Source: Nitratireductor basaltis (GTDB lineage Bacteria; Pseudomonadota; Alphaproteobacteria; Rhizobiales; Rhizobiaceae). From it: a DNA stretch of 64,000 nucleotides. Positions 45,399 through 56,220 of the stretch are shown piece after piece (the stretch's first letter is position 1; the number at the start of each line of letters is the position of its first letter). The DNA is taken from NCBI RefSeq assembly GCF_000733725.1, contig NZ_JMQM01000001.1, forward strand, positions 1,116,001-1,180,000, given 5' to 3'. The position numbers were made by a program, and so were the translations under genes. The notes beneath the pieces were generated by a model. The model was given only the letters and a program-made list of their open reading frames with translations. It did no database searches and was not told the origin of the DNA.

Positions 45399-46628
45399 AT
45401 GTACGGCTTTGTGCGCATCGCCATACTTGGATTCATTTCATGTCTATTTCTCACCGTTCAGGCAGATGCTCTTTCCCGCACGTGCCGAAATCTCGAAGCG
45501 CAGCTTGCAAAGGCCTCACGTGGGGGCTCAAGCACTTCGATCGCCAAGTATGACAGGGCCATCTCCCGTCAGGGCAGCGAGCTGAATCGCGCCCGTGCCA
45601 GCGCGCGAAATGCCGGCTGTACGGGCGGACTTTTTGGCAATAACAGTGCCCAGTGCCGCTCCATCGGTTCCACCATCCAGAAGATGAGCAACAACCTGGC
45701 GCAGTTGAAGCGCAAGCGTGCCTCAATGGGTGGCGCAGGCAACACAAAGCAGATCAAGGCCCGCCTGTTGCGCGATATCCGCAAATATGGCTGCCGAAAC
45801 AAGCCGGCGACCTCCGTAAAGGCGAAAACCAAGACGAAGAAAAAGGTGCAAAAGGCTGCGGCTCCACGCATCAAGAAAAATGCAGCGCCTGCGCGGGTGG
45901 TACAAAAGGCACCGCAAAAGAAGCAGGCAGTCCGCAAGGCAGCCGTCAAGAAGGTCGTCCGCAAGCAGAACTCGGCAACAAGGGCCAGTGCACCCTTCGT
46001 CAAGCCGCGCAACATGACCACTTTCCGCACCATGTGTGTGCGCATGTGCGACGGCTACTATTTCCCCATTTCCTTTTCCGTGCCGAAAGACATGTTCGAG
46101 CGGGATCAGCAGACTTGCGAGGCACGGTGCCCGGGCGCGGCGGTGGAACTTTTCGTTCACAGCGTACCAGATGAAGAAACCGCCCAGATGGTATCGATCT
46201 CCGATGGTACGCCCTACCAGCGAACGGAATTTGCCTATGCATATCGCCGCAAGGGTTTGGGGGGCGCAGGTTGTAGCTGCGAAGTGCAATCCCCCAGCTT
46301 CGAAGTCATGGCTGGCGAATATGATCAACCGCAGAACGGCGAGACTGTGAGTTCCATCGCCAAAACGGATGACGCAGCCCTGGCGCAGAACGAGGACATG
46401 CTCGACATGCCCGCACCGCGCTTTCGTCCCGATCCGGCTGCAGACCCGGAGACGCTTGCCAACCGCGCCGGCGCGCTCGACATGAAGTCACCAATACCTT
46501 CCGCGCCGATCCAGACGGCGGTCTCTTCCTTCGGCGTTCCAGCCATCAGGGTCGTCGGGCCAGTGTTCCTTCCCGACCCAAAAGAGGCAATAGATCTGAA
46601 AGCTCCGGTCCCCACTCGCGACCGGTGA
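45399..46628 (+). CDS. DUF2865 domain-containing exported protein
   Basis: A 409-residue protein with signal peptide ([17 protein letters not shown]). The DUF2865 core starts with [17 protein letters not shown] and a Ser-rich repeat, then a basic low-complexity stretch with many Lys-Lys pairs (about 130-185). The globular part is [20 protein letters not shown] with [15 protein letters not shown]. The C-terminal segment [23 protein letters not shown] is a family mark and overlaps gltX. The chosen ATG has GGAGG 5 bases upstream. Periplasmic or envelope location is expected; function unknown. Rhizobiales-specific family. Confidence 0.85.
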   Translation: MYGFVRIAILGFISCLFLTVQADALSRTCRNLEAQLAKASRGGSSTSIAKYDRAISRQGSELNRARASARNAGCTGGLFGNNSAQCRSIGSTIQKMSNNLAQLKRKRASMGGAGNTKQIKARLLRDIRKYGCRNKPATSVKAKTKTKKKVQKAAAPRIKKNAAPARVVQKAPQKKQAVRKAAVKKVVRKQNSATRASAPFVKPRNMTTFRTMCVRMCDGYYFPISFSVPKDMFERDQQTCEARCPGAAVELFVHSVPDEETAQMVSISDGTPYQRTEFAYAYRRKGLGGAGCSCEVQSPSFEVMAGEYDQPQNGETVSSIAKTDDAALAQNEDMLDMPAPRFRPDPAADPETLANRAGALDMKSPIPSAPIQTAVSSFGVPAIRVVGPVFLPDPKEAIDLKAPVPTRDR

Positions 46629-47919
46629 GAGCGATCCGCAAGGGCTTGAAGAGTTGCTTGCCCTTGCGCCCCGTCTCGGTCTTCACCCGAGAAGTCCATT
46701 CCTTCCAGACATTCTCCGTCCATGGCTCTTCGGGCAGCAGATCGAAAGCCTGGCGGACAAAGTCCTGATCCGCTTTATCGAGCGGGGTGTCTTCCGACGG
46801 CCCCTGCTCCACGATTACCCACCACTCAGCAGCATCTTCGATCTTCTCGATATTGCCGCATATGGCCTGCCAGAACGGCTTTGCCTTCGCTCCGGTGATG
46901 CCAAGCTCTGCGAGGCGCTGTTCAACAGCGTCGAAAGGTTTCTGCTGAACCAGCTGACGGCTCAGCATGCGCAGTTCCTCCGGGTCGAACTTTGCAGCAG
47001 AACGTGAACTGGCCGAAGGTTCGAAGCGTTCTTCCAGTGCCTTCATGCTGCTGCAGGCTTCAACGGATCCGGATGCACCGATCAGCACGGCCAGTGAAGC
47101 CACGGCCATCGGCTCCAACCCATCTTCCCTAAGAGAAGCGATTGAAAGCGCCCCTTTTCGTTTCGACAACCCTTCGCCAGAGGTCGCGGTCAACAGATTG
47201 TGGTGACCGAAAGCCGGAACCTGCGCGCCGAGCGCTTCAAAGAGTGCGATCTGCGCGCCGGTATTGGTCACATGGTCATCACCACGGATGATGTGCGTGA
47301 CCTTGGTATCGATATCGTCCACCACCGAAGGCAGGGTGTAGAGATAGGTGCCGTCCTCGCGGATGAGCACGGGATCGCTCATGGAGGCAAGATCCACCGT
47401 TTGCGGACCGCGCACCACATCGTCCCATGTCACGTCGGTGCGTTCGGGCTGATGCGGATCATCCTTGAAGTTCGGCAGCAGAAAACGCCAATGAGGACTC
47501 CGGCCTTCCTCTTCCAGCCGCTTGCGGTCCGCCTCGGAAAGCTTGAGCGCCTCACGTCCGTAAACTGGCGGCAATCGCCGCGAGAGGCGGATCTTGCGCC
47601 GACGTTCAAGTTCTTCCGGCGTTTCATAGCAGGGGTACAACAGCCCTTTCTCACGCAGAAACGCGGCCGCACGATCATGCGCGTCAGTTCGATCGGACTG
47701 GCGAATGATTTCGTCCGGCTCTATGCCAAGCCATTCCAGGTCTCGTTCGATCTCATCGGCAAATTCACGCGTGGAGCGCGCGCTGTCCGTGTCGTCAAAA
47801 CGCAGGATGAACCGGCCGCCCGCCTTCCTGGCAAAGAGCCAGTTGAACAAAGCGGTGCGCGCGTTGCCGATATGGATCCGGCCCGTGGGCGATGGTGCGA
47901 AACGTAGGGTAACAGTCAT
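46546..47919 (-). CDS. gltX: glutamyl-tRNA synthetase
   Basis: Charges tRNA-Glu, and in many bacteria without GlnRS also tRNA-Gln. The start at 47919 ([21 protein letters not shown]) gives 457 residues, normal for the short alphaproteobacterial form. HIGN is at 15-18, and the KMSKS-type loop is GLSKRKGA. A second gltX is common in Rhizobiales, so this may be one of two. Its start overlaps the MFS gene stop by 4 bases, and its 3' end overlaps the convergent DUF2865 gene by 83 bases. Confidence 0.94.
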   Translation of the reverse strand: MTVTLRFAPSPTGRIHIGNARTALFNWLFARKAGGRFILRFDDTDSARSTREFADEIERDLEWLGIEPDEIIRQSDRTDAHDRAAAFLREKGLLYPCYETPEELERRRKIRLSRRLPPVYGREALKLSEADRKRLEEEGRSPHWRFLLPNFKDDPHQPERTDVTWDDVVRGPQTVDLASMSDPVLIREDGTYLYTLPSVVDDIDTKVTHIIRGDDHVTNTGAQIALFEALGAQVPAFGHHNLLTATSGEGLSKRKGALSIASLREDGLEPMAVASLAVLIGASGSVEACSSMKALEERFEPSASSRSAAKFDPEELRMLSRQLVQQKPFDAVEQRLAELGITGAKAKPFWQAICGNIEKIEDAAEWWVIVEQGPSEDTPLDKADQDFVRQAFDLLPEEPWTENVWKEWTSRVKTETGRKGKQLFKPLRIALTGREWGPELSDLLPLLGREGTLARRP

Positions 47920-49160
47920 GGCTGCGAGGTAGCCGAGGCCATCTCGCTTTGCAAGCTTCTCCGCGCGAGCTTGCGGGAGACATAGAGCATGAGACCGCAT
48001 GCACCGAGGCAATAAAGCCCCATGAAGGCGATCTGCAGCGGATAGGATATACCGACATCGATCAGATATCCGGTGAGCCCCGGTCCCATCGCTGTTGCGA
48101 AGACCATGATTGCAACGGTCAGAGCGCGTATCGAACCGAGATGGCGCAAACCATACACCTCAGGCCAAACCGCGCCGAACAAGGTCGACGAAAAACCGTA
48201 GGAGATTCCAAGCAGCCCCATGAAGGCGAAGGCGCTCCACTGGGCGTCGAAACTTGCCAGGGCGAGGCAGGCTGCCGCCAGAGGAAACAGGAAGCTTGGA
48301 AGGAGTGCCGTCGCAGAGAACCGATCTACCAGCTGTCCGGCTACCAGTGCGAAAATTACCGTCATGGAAGCCATGAAGGTGAAGGAGGAGGCAAAGACTT
48401 CCAATGACCAGCCACGCAACTCCACCAGATAAACCTGATGGAAGAAAATGGTGGTGCCAATGAAACCCGGTGCCATGACACCGAGAAGCAGGAGATAGAA
48501 CAGGGGATCCCGTATCACTTCGGCACGTGTCCAGTCGCGAGCGGGTGCCTTGCGCGGCTCAGGATCCGTTGATCGCGGTTCGCGTTCCTGCCAGATCAAC
48601 CCGCTGATGAGCGGCAGTGCAACGAGGATCAGAACTCCGGCAGCCACGAACCACGCGTTGCGCCAGCCCAGGTAGCCCGCCACGGCAACAAAGATCAGCG
48701 GGAGAACCGCCTCGCCCGTATTGTGGCCCAAGGTCGCCACAGAGACGGCTCTGCCGCGTTGTGCGGAGAACCATCGTGCCATGGCCGTCAGAGCGTTGTG
48801 GGTCATCATCCCCTGGCCGAAGAGCCTCAGCATGTAGATGGTGATAACCAGGACGATGAGCGAATGGGACAGCGCCATGGATATGGTGGCCGCGGCGAGC
48901 ATCGGAATGATGATCAGAGCCACATTGCGCGGCGAGTAGCGATCCACGATCTGGCCAAAGCGCGGCAAAGTAAAGGCGCTTGCAAGCGTCGCGACCATGT
49001 AGAGCATGCCAAAATCGCCGTGGGACAGCTCATATTCACGACGAATGTCGCCTGCAGACAGCGATATGAAAAATGTCTGCCCGAAAGAGGAGAAGAAGGT
49101 CAGCAGAAACCCGCCCGCAATCCAGCGCGCATTCTCCCGCAAGAACACAAGAAACGACAT
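47916..49160 (-). CDS. MFS transporter
   Basis: A 414-residue inner-membrane protein with about 12 helices. It begins [39 protein letters not shown], which is typical of the oxalate/formate-antiporter-like MFS group. The loop after helix 2 is [12 protein letters not shown] and the one after helix 8 is [15 protein letters not shown]. The substrate cannot be named. It precedes gltX with a 4-base overlap. Confidence 0.85.
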   Translation of the reverse strand: MSFLVFLRENARWIAGGFLLTFFSSFGQTFFISLSAGDIRREYELSHGDFGMLYMVATLASAFTLPRFGQIVDRYSPRNVALIIIPMLAAATISMALSHSLIVLVITIYMLRLFGQGMMTHNALTAMARWFSAQRGRAVSVATLGHNTGEAVLPLIFVAVAGYLGWRNAWFVAAGVLILVALPLISGLIWQEREPRSTDPEPRKAPARDWTRAEVIRDPLFYLLLLGVMAPGFIGTTIFFHQVYLVELRGWSLEVFASSFTFMASMTVIFALVAGQLVDRFSATALLPSFLFPLAAACLALASFDAQWSAFAFMGLLGISYGFSSTLFGAVWPEVYGLRHLGSIRALTVAIMVFATAMGPGLTGYLIDVGISYPLQIAFMGLYCLGACGLMLYVSRKLARRSLQSEMASATSQP

Positions 49161-49295
49161 CGATAACCTTGGATTACCGGCAGCAGAACGATGCCGGATT
49201 AACTGATCGCCAAATTATGCGGGAATGTGCAGCAGGCTGCAATAGAGCTGCAGCCAACGGCACCTGGTGGCATAGTTCCACTGGCATCGAGATCG

Positions 49296-50963
49296 CTATG
49301 AGCGATCCCTGAACTTGTTCGTGATGGGATATCGGCGGTCCCGACCAAAGTTCTTCCGGGTGATCTTGACCCCGGGGGCAGCCTGACGGCGCTTGTATTC
49401 GGCGATGTAGAGCAAATGCTCGATGCGGTGCACGAGCTCCCGGTCATGCCCCCGCTCGACGATCTCATCAACGCTCATCTCGTTTTCCACGAGGCATTCG
49501 AGAATGTCGTCAAGCACCGGATATGGCGGCAGTGAGTCCTGGTCCTTCTGATCCGGCCGCAACTCCGCGGAAGGTTCCTTGTCTATTATGTTTTGCGGGA
49601 TCACCATACCCGTCGGGCCGAGCGCGCCAGGCGGCGTATGCTCGTTGCGCCAGCGTGAAATGGCGTAGACCTGCATCTTGTAGAGGTCCTTGATCGGGTT
49701 GAAACCGCCATTCATGTCACCGTAAAGCGTGGCATATCCGACCGACATCTCCGACTTGTTGCCGGTGGTTACGACCATGGAGCCGAACTTGTTCGACAGC
49801 GCCATCAGAATGGTGCCGCGTGTGCGGCTCTGCAGATTTTCCTCCGTTACCCCCTCTTTCGTGCCCTCGAAAAGATTGGACAAGGCGCTGGCGAAACCTT
49901 CGACCGGCTCCATGATTGGAACCGTGTCATAACGGCAACCAAGGAGCCTGGCGCAATCCTCCGCGTCCTTCAGCGATTCATCCGAGGTGTAGCGGTATGG
50001 CATCATCACGCAACGCACACGCTCTTCACCCAAGGCATCGACCGCTAATGCGGCACAGATCGCGGAATCGATCCCTCCCGACAGGCCAAGAACGACATTC
50101 TTGAAGCCGTTCTTGTTTACGTAGTCGCGCAGACCAAACATGCAGGCGCGATAATCGGCCTCTTCCTTCTGCGGGATCTTCGACATGGGTCCTTGCGCGC
50201 AAACCCATGTGCCGCCATCGCGTTTCCACGTGGTGACGATAAGCGCCTCTTCGAACTGGCTCATCTGGAAGGCGAGCGACTTGTCCGCCTGGATGCCGAA
50301 GGATGCACCGTCGAAGACAAGCTCGTCCTGTCCACCCAACTGGTTGACATAGATAAGCGGCAACCCACTCTCGATGACCTGCACGATGGCGACTTGTTGG
50401 CGAACATCGACCTTGCCACGATAGTAGGGAGAACCGTTCGGGCTGAGCAGAAGTTCGGCACCTGCCTCGGCCAGCGTCTCGCAAACCTGCAGCTCACCCC
50501 ATATGTCTTCACAGATGGGAATGCCCAGGCGCACGCCGCGGAAGTTCACGGGGCCCGGCATGGCTGGACCCGGCTGGAATACGCGCTTTTCGTCGAACTC
50601 GCCGTAATTCGGCAGGTCCATCTTGTAGCGCTCGCCGATCATCTTTCCCCCGTCAAGCACCTGAACGGAGTTGTGCAGCCCGCTTTCGCGCCTCAGGGGC
50701 AAGCCCATGACCACGCCCGGACCGCCATCTGCCGTATCGGCCGTGAACTCCTGTACCGCACGCTCACAGGCTTCAACGAAAGCGGGTTTCAGCACGAGGT
50801 CCTCAGGCGGATAACCGGCTATGAAGAGTTCGGGGAACAGAACCAGATCCGCTCCCTGCCTTGCAGCGTCTGCACGCGCTTCACGCGCCTTCTTGAGGTT
50901 CCCCTCAATGTCGCCGACGGTGGGGTTCAGCTGTGCGAGAGCGATGCGCAGTATATCGGTCAT
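49296..50963 (-). CDS. nadE: glutamine-dependent NAD+ synthase
   Basis: Amidates NaAD to NAD+ using glutamine. The 555 residues contain an N-terminal nitrilase domain (1-260: Glu in FPELFIAGYPPEDL, Lys in RYKMDLPNYGEFDEKR, nucleophile Cys in IPICEDIWGE). The C-terminal synthetase domain (about 270-555) has SGGIDSAICAAL and TTGNKSEMSVGYATLYGDMNGGFNP. Length is normal for the fused form. Transcription unit with a single gene. Same pathway as pncB at 7749-9053. Confidence 0.95.
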   Translation of the reverse strand: MTDILRIALAQLNPTVGDIEGNLKKAREARADAARQGADLVLFPELFIAGYPPEDLVLKPAFVEACERAVQEFTADTADGGPGVVMGLPLRRESGLHNSVQVLDGGKMIGERYKMDLPNYGEFDEKRVFQPGPAMPGPVNFRGVRLGIPICEDIWGELQVCETLAEAGAELLLSPNGSPYYRGKVDVRQQVAIVQVIESGLPLIYVNQLGGQDELVFDGASFGIQADKSLAFQMSQFEEALIVTTWKRDGGTWVCAQGPMSKIPQKEEADYRACMFGLRDYVNKNGFKNVVLGLSGGIDSAICAALAVDALGEERVRCVMMPYRYTSDESLKDAEDCARLLGCRYDTVPIMEPVEGFASALSNLFEGTKEGVTEENLQSRTRGTILMALSNKFGSMVVTTGNKSEMSVGYATLYGDMNGGFNPIKDLYKMQVYAISRWRNEHTPPGALGPTGMVIPQNIIDKEPSAELRPDQKDQDSLPPYPVLDDILECLVENEMSVDEIVERGHDRELVHRIEHLLYIAEYKRRQAAPGVKITRKNFGRDRRYPITNKFRDRS

Positions 50964-51038
50964 TTATCCGTCTCGTTCCTCGAAATGGTTTGCGGCAGAT
51001 ATCCGCGGATATGATTGCAGGAAAGCTTGATTGGCGAA

Positions 51039-51635
51039 TTACCCTTGGTCCAGACCTAGAGCGGCTTCACCACGATCAAGGATCACCGGCACGATCAAAT
51101 CTTCCTCATCAGCCAGATGGCGGGTCAGCATGAGGATCAAGTCATCATTCTCCTTGGCGTATTCATCGGCAGCAAAGCGGCGTCTGGAGCCGTTTTCATG
51201 AAGCACCTGCAAGAACGCGCGCCCTTTCTCGTGGTTGCGCTCGAGTGCGTCATGGATCACTTCATGGTCGTTTTCGAGAATATCAAAGCCCTTCTTGAGT
51301 CCTTTTTCTGCCTCCATAAAGATGGGAAAATAATGCATGTCTTCGATCTGATGATGACCATGAAGCTGCTGGAGGAAGAAGCGCAGTCGTGGTGCGAAGA
51401 AACCTGCGAAGGCTTCGACGTCCAACCTGTCCTCCCGAAAGTCGACGAGGCTTGAGCGCAACATGGCGCTCAGCTCTCGAAACATGTCGTGGCGCTGCAG
51501 CCAGAACCGCGCCATTTCCCCGAGATTCTCGTGTCCCTGCCAGACTTCCCGCGGATATTTGTCGATCAGGTACCGCAGATCCGAGGGCAGTACCGTACGC
51601 TCGTTCAATGTCAGTTCGATTGGCACGTTGGACAT
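51039..51635 (-). CDS. hemerythrin domain-containing protein
   Basis: A 198-residue cytoplasmic protein with a hemerythrin-like four-helix bundle. Possible iron ligands are His/Glu in HHQIEDMHYFPIF, HEVIHDAL and HLADEEDLIVPV. The first 50 residues have DLRYLIDKYPREVWQGHENLGEMARFWLQRH. I start it at 51635 (MSNVPIEL) because ATGs further upstream, to 51725, run into the terminator of the preceding gene. Role not known; oxygen, NO or iron sensing is typical for the family. Confidence 0.8.
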   Translation of the reverse strand: MSNVPIELTLNERTVLPSDLRYLIDKYPREVWQGHENLGEMARFWLQRHDMFRELSAMLRSSLVDFREDRLDVEAFAGFFAPRLRFFLQQLHGHHQIEDMHYFPIFMEAEKGLKKGFDILENDHEVIHDALERNHEKGRAFLQVLHENGSRRRFAADEYAKENDDLILMLTRHLADEEDLIVPVILDRGEAALGLDQG

Positions 51636-51713
51636 GGGAACTCGCATTCGCGGTCTTGTTGAACGATCAAGCGCCTGACCAGGTGCCCGGATACCTGCAG
51701 TACGCGTGGCCAT

Positions 51714-51751
51714 AAAAAGAAACACCCCCGCGCATTAGCATGACGGGGGTG
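51714..51751 (-). terminator. rho-independent terminator of aroG
   Basis: On the minus strand CACCCCCG (51751-51744), a 13-base loop and CGGGGGTG (51730-51723) are followed by TTTCTTTTT. It lies 50 bases past the DAHP synthase stop. The end of the stem overlaps the longest possible hemerythrin reading frame. Confidence 0.85.
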
Positions 51752-51799
51752 CATCCGAAACATGTGGCAGCGGCCGGTTGATGACCAGCTGCATGGGCG

Positions 51800-53176
51800 T
51801 CAGGCGTTAACCGCCTGATCAAGACCGTGGGACGCGCGGTCCTTCTTCAGGAGCTCAGCCACCAGGAACGCCAATTCGATCGCCTGATCGGCATTGAGCC
51901 GCGGGTCACAATGCGTGTGGTAACGGTCCTGCAGTTCCTCGTCACGAATGGCACGCGCGCCGCCGGTGCATTCGGTGACGTTCTTGCCGGTCATCTCGAC
52001 GTGAATGCCACCCGGATGCGACCCTTCGGCGCGGTGGACATCGAAGAAGGTCTGCACTTCCTTCATGATGCGCTCGAACGGACGGGTCTTGTAGCCCGCA
52101 GCGGTGATGGTGTTGCCGTGCATCGGATCGCAGGACCAGACAACCTTGCGCCCTTCCCGCTCTACTGCCTGAACCAGGCGCGGCAGATGCTCGCCGGCCT
52201 TCTCCGCACCGAAACGGGCGATAAGCGTCAGGCGTCCCGGCTCGTTCTCCGGATTGAGAATGTCGATCAGCTCGAGCAGACCGTCCGGTGTGGTCGATGG
52301 ACCACATTTCAGGCCGAGCGGGTTTTTCACGCCACGGCAATATTCGATATGGGCGTGGTCGGGCTGGCGCGTGCGATCACCAATCCACAGCATGTGGCCC
52401 GAGGTGGCGTACCAGTCGCCTGAAGTCGAATCCACGCGCGTAAGGGCTTCCTCATAGCCCAGAAGCAGTGCTTCATGGCTGGTGTAGAAGTCGGTCTCAC
52501 GCAATGAAGGATGCGCCTCGGCGTTGATGCCCACGGCCCGCATGAAGTCGATCGTCTCCGAGATGCGATCGGCAAGCGCCTGGTAGCGTTCGCCCTGCGG
52601 ACTGTCGGAGACGAAGCCGAGCATCCATTTATGCACATTTTCCAGATTGGCGAAGCCACCCTGGGCGAAGGCGCGCAGCAGGTTCAGGGTCGCTGCAGAC
52701 TGGCGGTACGCCATTTCCTGTCGCGCCGGATCCGGCAGACGTGAGGCTTCGTCGAACTCGATGCCATTGATGATGTCACCGCGGTAACTTGGCAGTTCGA
52801 TGTCACCCTTCTTCTCGATATCGGAAGAACGTGGCTTGGCGAACTGACCTGCGATGCGGCCAACCTTTACGACAGGCTGGGAGCCAGCAAAGGTGAGCAC
52901 GACGGCCATCTGCAGGAATACGCGGAAGAAGTCGCGGATATTGTCTGCGCCATGCTCGGCAAAGCTTTCAGCGCAGTCTCCGCCCTGGAGGAGGAAACCT
53001 TCTCCATTGGCAACCGCGGCAAGCTGTCTTTTCAGCTTGCGGGCCTCACCGGCAAAGACCAGGGGTGGATAGGTCGCCATGCGTGCCTCGACATCGGCCA
53101 GCGCTTGCTGGTCCGGATAGGAAGGCACCTGAAGGATAGGCTTGCTTCTCCAGGAATTTGGCGACCAGTTTTTCAT
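51800..53176 (-). CDS. aroG: class II 3-deoxy-7-phosphoheptulonate synthase
   Basis: Condenses PEP and erythrose-4-phosphate in the first step of the shikimate pathway. The start at 53176 ([22 protein letters not shown]) gives 458 residues; the GTG four codons upstream is weaker. Class II (plant/actinobacterial/alphaproteobacterial) marks are [54 protein letters not shown] and [12 protein letters not shown]. Single gene. Confidence 0.95.
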   Translation of the reverse strand: MKNWSPNSWRSKPILQVPSYPDQQALADVEARMATYPPLVFAGEARKLKRQLAAVANGEGFLLQGGDCAESFAEHGADNIRDFFRVFLQMAVVLTFAGSQPVVKVGRIAGQFAKPRSSDIEKKGDIELPSYRGDIINGIEFDEASRLPDPARQEMAYRQSAATLNLLRAFAQGGFANLENVHKWMLGFVSDSPQGERYQALADRISETIDFMRAVGINAEAHPSLRETDFYTSHEALLLGYEEALTRVDSTSGDWYATSGHMLWIGDRTRQPDHAHIEYCRGVKNPLGLKCGPSTTPDGLLELIDILNPENEPGRLTLIARFGAEKAGEHLPRLVQAVEREGRKVVWSCDPMHGNTITAAGYKTRPFERIMKEVQTFFDVHRAEGSHPGGIHVEMTGKNVTECTGGARAIRDEELQDRYHTHCDPRLNADQAIELAFLVAELLKKDRASHGLDQAVNA

Positions 53177-53311
53177 TTCAACACCCAATTACAATTGTCC
53201 GGCCAACCCTCCAAGGCAGCCATGGCCGCCTTTTAACCAATGCGTCACCGAGACGCCAGCCCAGATAGCTGCCGATTCGTCCACGCTTTGGTACGAGTTT
53301 TGCCGCGAGAC

Positions 53312-54694
53312 CTACTCGACCCGCTCGCCCTTCTTAACGCGATAGCTTGGTTGATACATCGTCACCAGCTCCTCTGCCGCAGAAGGATGTACGGCCATGG
53401 TACGATCAAAGGCATCCTTTGTCAGGCGCGCCTTGAGGGAAATCGCCAGAAGCTGTGCCATTTCGCCCGCGTCGGGCCCCATTACATGGGCACCAACGAC
53501 AATGCGCGATGCCGCATCAACGATGAGCTTCATGATCATCTTTTCCTGCCGGCCCGACAAAGTGTGCCGCATCGGGCGGAAGCTGGCGCGGTAGATCTCC
53601 AGCTCGTCATATTTCTCCGCCGCATCCGCTTCGCTCAAACCCACGGTGCCGATTTCGGGCTGCGAGAACACGGCCGTTGCAATCGTGTCATGATCTATCG
53701 ACGTGGGCTGACCGCGAAATTCCGTGTCGATGAAACACATCGCCTCGTGAATGGCGACCGGGGTAAGCTGTACGCGGTCGGTCACGTCACCAAGTGCCCA
53801 GATGTTCTCGATATTCGTGCGGGAATAATCATCGACAAGAATCTCACCTTTCACGCCGGTCTCAACGCCCGCTTTTTCAAGGCCAAGGCCCTCGGTATTT
53901 GGAATACGACCGATGGCCAGCAGGATCTGGTCGAAACTTTCGACCTTGCCGGACTTCATCGTTGCTTCCAGCTTTCCATTCGGATTCTTCTCGATATTGT
54001 TCAGCACTTCCTGGCAAAGGATCCGGATGCCTTTCGCTTCCATGGCCTCATGAAGCCCGCGACGCATGTCCTGGTCGAAGCGTCCGAGGATCTCCTGGCC
54101 GCGATAGATCAGCGTGGTATCGACGCCAAGGCCGTGGAAAATATTGGCGAATTCGACTGCAATATACCCACCGCCCTCGATGGCAATGCGCCTTGGCAAC
54201 TCCTTCAAGTCGAATGCCTCGTTGGAGAAAATGCAATGCTCGTGGCCCGGCAACGCCTCGTGCGGATTGGGACGCCCACCAGTTGCGATCAGGATCTTGT
54301 CGGCGGTGTAGGTCTTTTCTCCGACGGCAATCTCATGCTGCCCCGTGAGCACGGCTCGGCCCTCGATGATCGTGGCACCAGCCTTTTCCAGGCCCGCACG
54401 GTAAAGCCCCTCCAGCCTTGTGATTTCCTTCTCCTTGTTGGCGACCAGTGTCGGCCAATCGAACCGGGCCTCGCCAACGCTCCAGCCATAGCCCGCAGAA
54501 TCCTCAAAATGCTCCGGAAATTGAGAAGCGTAGACAAACAGCTTCTTGGGTACGCAACCACGTATGACGCAAGTTCCGCCAAAGCGGTATTCTTCAGCTA
54601 TGGCAACACGCTTCCCAAGCCCCGCTGCCAGACGTCCGGCGCGCACTCCGCCTGATCCGCCGCCGATGACAAACAGGTCGAAATCATAATCAGC
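53312..54694 (-). CDS. gor: glutathione-disulfide reductase
   Basis: Reduces GSSG with NADPH. The 460 residues show FAD site GGGSGGVRAGR, redox-active pair in GGTCVIRGCVPKK (CxxxxC), NADPH domain IEGGGYIAVEFANI, FAD loop NIWALGDV and the C-terminal active-site His-Glu in HPSAAEELV. Start at 54694 (MADYDFDLFVIG). It shares the direction of the DUF2059 and rpiA genes, but a terminator at 54753-54784 stands between. Confidence 0.94.
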   Translation of the reverse strand, partial: ADYDFDLFVIGGGSGGVRAGRLAAGLGKRVAIAEEYRFGGTCVIRGCVPKKLFVYASQFPEHFEDSAGYGWSVGEARFDWPTLVANKEKEITRLEGLYRAGLEKAGATIIEGRAVLTGQHEIAVGEKTYTADKILIATGGRPNPHEALPGHEHCIFSNEAFDLKELPRRIAIEGGGYIAVEFANIFHGLGVDTTLIYRGQEILGRFDQDMRRGLHEAMEAKGIRILCQEVLNNIEKNPNGKLEATMKSGKVESFDQILLAIGRIPNTEGLGLEKAGVETGVKGEILVDDYSRTNIENIWALGDVTDRVQLTPVAIHEAMCFIDTEFRGQPTSIDHDTIATAVFSQPEIGTVGLSEADAAEKYDELEIYRASFRPMRHTLSGRQEKMIMKLIVDAASRIVVGAHVMGPDAGEMAQLLAISLKARLTKDAFDRTMAVHPSAAEELVTMYQPSYRVKKGERVE

Positions 54695-54752
54695 CATGTG
54701 CTGAATCCCCATCCATTCAATTCATTCCCCTGCAGCTATGCGCACGGAGCCC

Positions 54753-54784
54753 AAAAAGAAAGCCCGGCATCGGGTGCCGGGCTT
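54753..54784 (-). terminator. rho-independent terminator of the DUF2059 gene
   Basis: AAGCCCGGCA at 54760-54769 pairs with TGCCGGGCTT at 54775-54784, loop 5 bases. Read on the minus strand it is followed by TCTTTTT. It lies 27 bases past the DUF2059 stop. Confidence 0.85.
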
Positions 54785-54811
54785 CAAAAAATCGGGAAAT
54801 CGCGTTGATGC

Positions 54812-55342
54812 TTACTGGCTGTCGCCATTGGCTGGCGCCTGGCTGTTTGCCGCAGCATCAAGCGTCTCGCCTACCGCATTGGACAAATCACGAACGATTC
54901 CGCGGCGCCAGATCTCACCCGCCTTGGCAACTTCACGAATGACAATCGGACCGTCAGCGACAAGCTTCTTCCCTGCTTCCGAATTGTAGAATTCGGCAAT
55001 TGCATTCAGATGCTCCTCGGAGAAGACTCGGGCGTAAGCGAGCGCGGCTTCCTGCTCCAGATCCGCACGGCGGCTAGCCAGTTCGATCGCCTTCTCGTCC
55101 ACGGTCTGATTGATGAGCTCAACCATGTTCGGGCTCTGCTGGATGAGCTGCGCCTTGAGATTCTGGGCGGCCTGAGGGAGTACGACATCATAGTCGGACG
55201 TGGCATTGATTGCCGAGACCGCCTGACGGGCGGCCTTCAGATGCGAATCGGAAATTTCCTGTGCGACAGCACTCATCGACAGCACAGAAAAGGCCATCGC
55301 TGCGGCTAGCGCGACGTGGCGAGCGCGTTTGGCCATGTTCAT
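54812..55342 (-). CDS. DUF2059 domain-containing exported protein
   Basis: A 176-residue protein with signal peptide (ALAAAMAFSVLSMSAVAQ) and an all-helical DUF2059 domain (SEEHLNAIAEFYNSEAGKKLV at 108-128). The domain's function is unknown; periplasmic location is expected. An alternative first codon is the Met at position 3. The rpiA gene lies 46 bases upstream on the same strand, so they may form an operon. Confidence 0.85.
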   Translation of the reverse strand: MNMAKRARHVALAAAMAFSVLSMSAVAQEISDSHLKAARQAVSAINATSDYDVVLPQAAQNLKAQLIQQSPNMVELINQTVDEKAIELASRRADLEQEAALAYARVFSEEHLNAIAEFYNSEAGKKLVADGPIVIREVAKAGEIWRRGIVRDLSNAVGETLDAAANSQAPANGDSQ

Positions 55343-55387
55343 TTCGTTACAACTCCGTTGTATCTCGTTTCTTCTTGCTTTGCTTCT

Positions 55388-56083
55388 TCACGCCTGGATC
55401 GTGCGAACACCCTGTGCGCCTGCAAGCACCGCACGGCCTGCCATATCCAGGAAAAGCCCATGCTCAACGACGCCCGGGATCGCATGAAGTGCATCCGATA
55501 GCGCTCTTGGCTCGGGAATGCGGCCAAATGATGCGTCGAGGATCAAATGTCCACCATCCGTTTCGAATGGCTTCCCGTCGCGTTCGCGCAGGCGAATTTC
55601 TCCGCTCAGACCCAACTTCTTGGCGGCGCGTGATATTGCGGCACTGGTCGCACCGCGACCAAATTCGTTGATCTCGATGGGCAGCGGGAACCTACCCAGC
55701 GTCTCCACATGCTTTGTTTCGTCGGCAATGACGATGAAATCCCGGCAGGCGGCAGCAACGATCTTTTCGCGGAGCAACGCCCCGCCGCCGCCCTTCATGA
55801 GCGAAAGTCCAGGGCCGATCTCGTCGGCACCGTCCACTCCCAGATCAAGCTCGGGCGTTTCCTCGAGCGACGTCAGGGGCACACCCAGTTCGCGACACAG
55901 CTTGGCCGTGCGTTCGGAGGTTGGCACGCCGATGATCGATAGTCCGTCAGCAACGCGTTCTGCGAGGAGACGTACGAATTCCGCCGCGGTCGAACCGGTG
56001 CCGATCCCCAGACGCATGCCGTCTTCAACGAACTTCAGCGCCTCTCGCGCCGCTTCAACCTTCAAAGCCTGTTGATCTGCCAT
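55388..56083 (-). CDS. rpiA: ribose-5-phosphate isomerase A
   Basis: Interconverts ribose-5-phosphate and ribulose-5-phosphate. The start at 56083 ([22 protein letters not shown] 4-5 bases upstream) gives 231 residues, the family size. It shows [13 protein letters not shown], the catalytic Asp in [21 protein letters not shown] with Lys-Glu, and [14 protein letters not shown]. Confidence 0.95.
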   Translation of the reverse strand: MADQQALKVEAAREALKFVEDGMRLGIGTGSTAAEFVRLLAERVADGLSIIGVPTSERTAKLCRELGVPLTSLEETPELDLGVDGADEIGPGLSLMKGGGGALLREKIVAAACRDFIVIADETKHVETLGRFPLPIEINEFGRGATSAAISRAAKKLGLSGEIRLRERDGKPFETDGGHLILDASFGRIPEPRALSDALHAIPGVVEHGLFLDMAGRAVLAGAQGVRTIQA

Positions 56084-56220
56084 GCTGCCCCTCACCTGTT
56101 TGGTCGCTTCCCTACCCTTTTTCGCAAGCCTCGGCAATTCTGCAGATGCCTTGCCTCCCCGTGACGGTTGCTCAGCATCAAGGCAGGCTGTAACCAGAAG
56201 CAGCCTTCAGGAGGAAGCTC

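Noticed and set aside
53240-54655. 471-codon plus-strand frame across gor
   Set aside because: The opposite frame is glutathione reductase with its full redox and FAD motifs.
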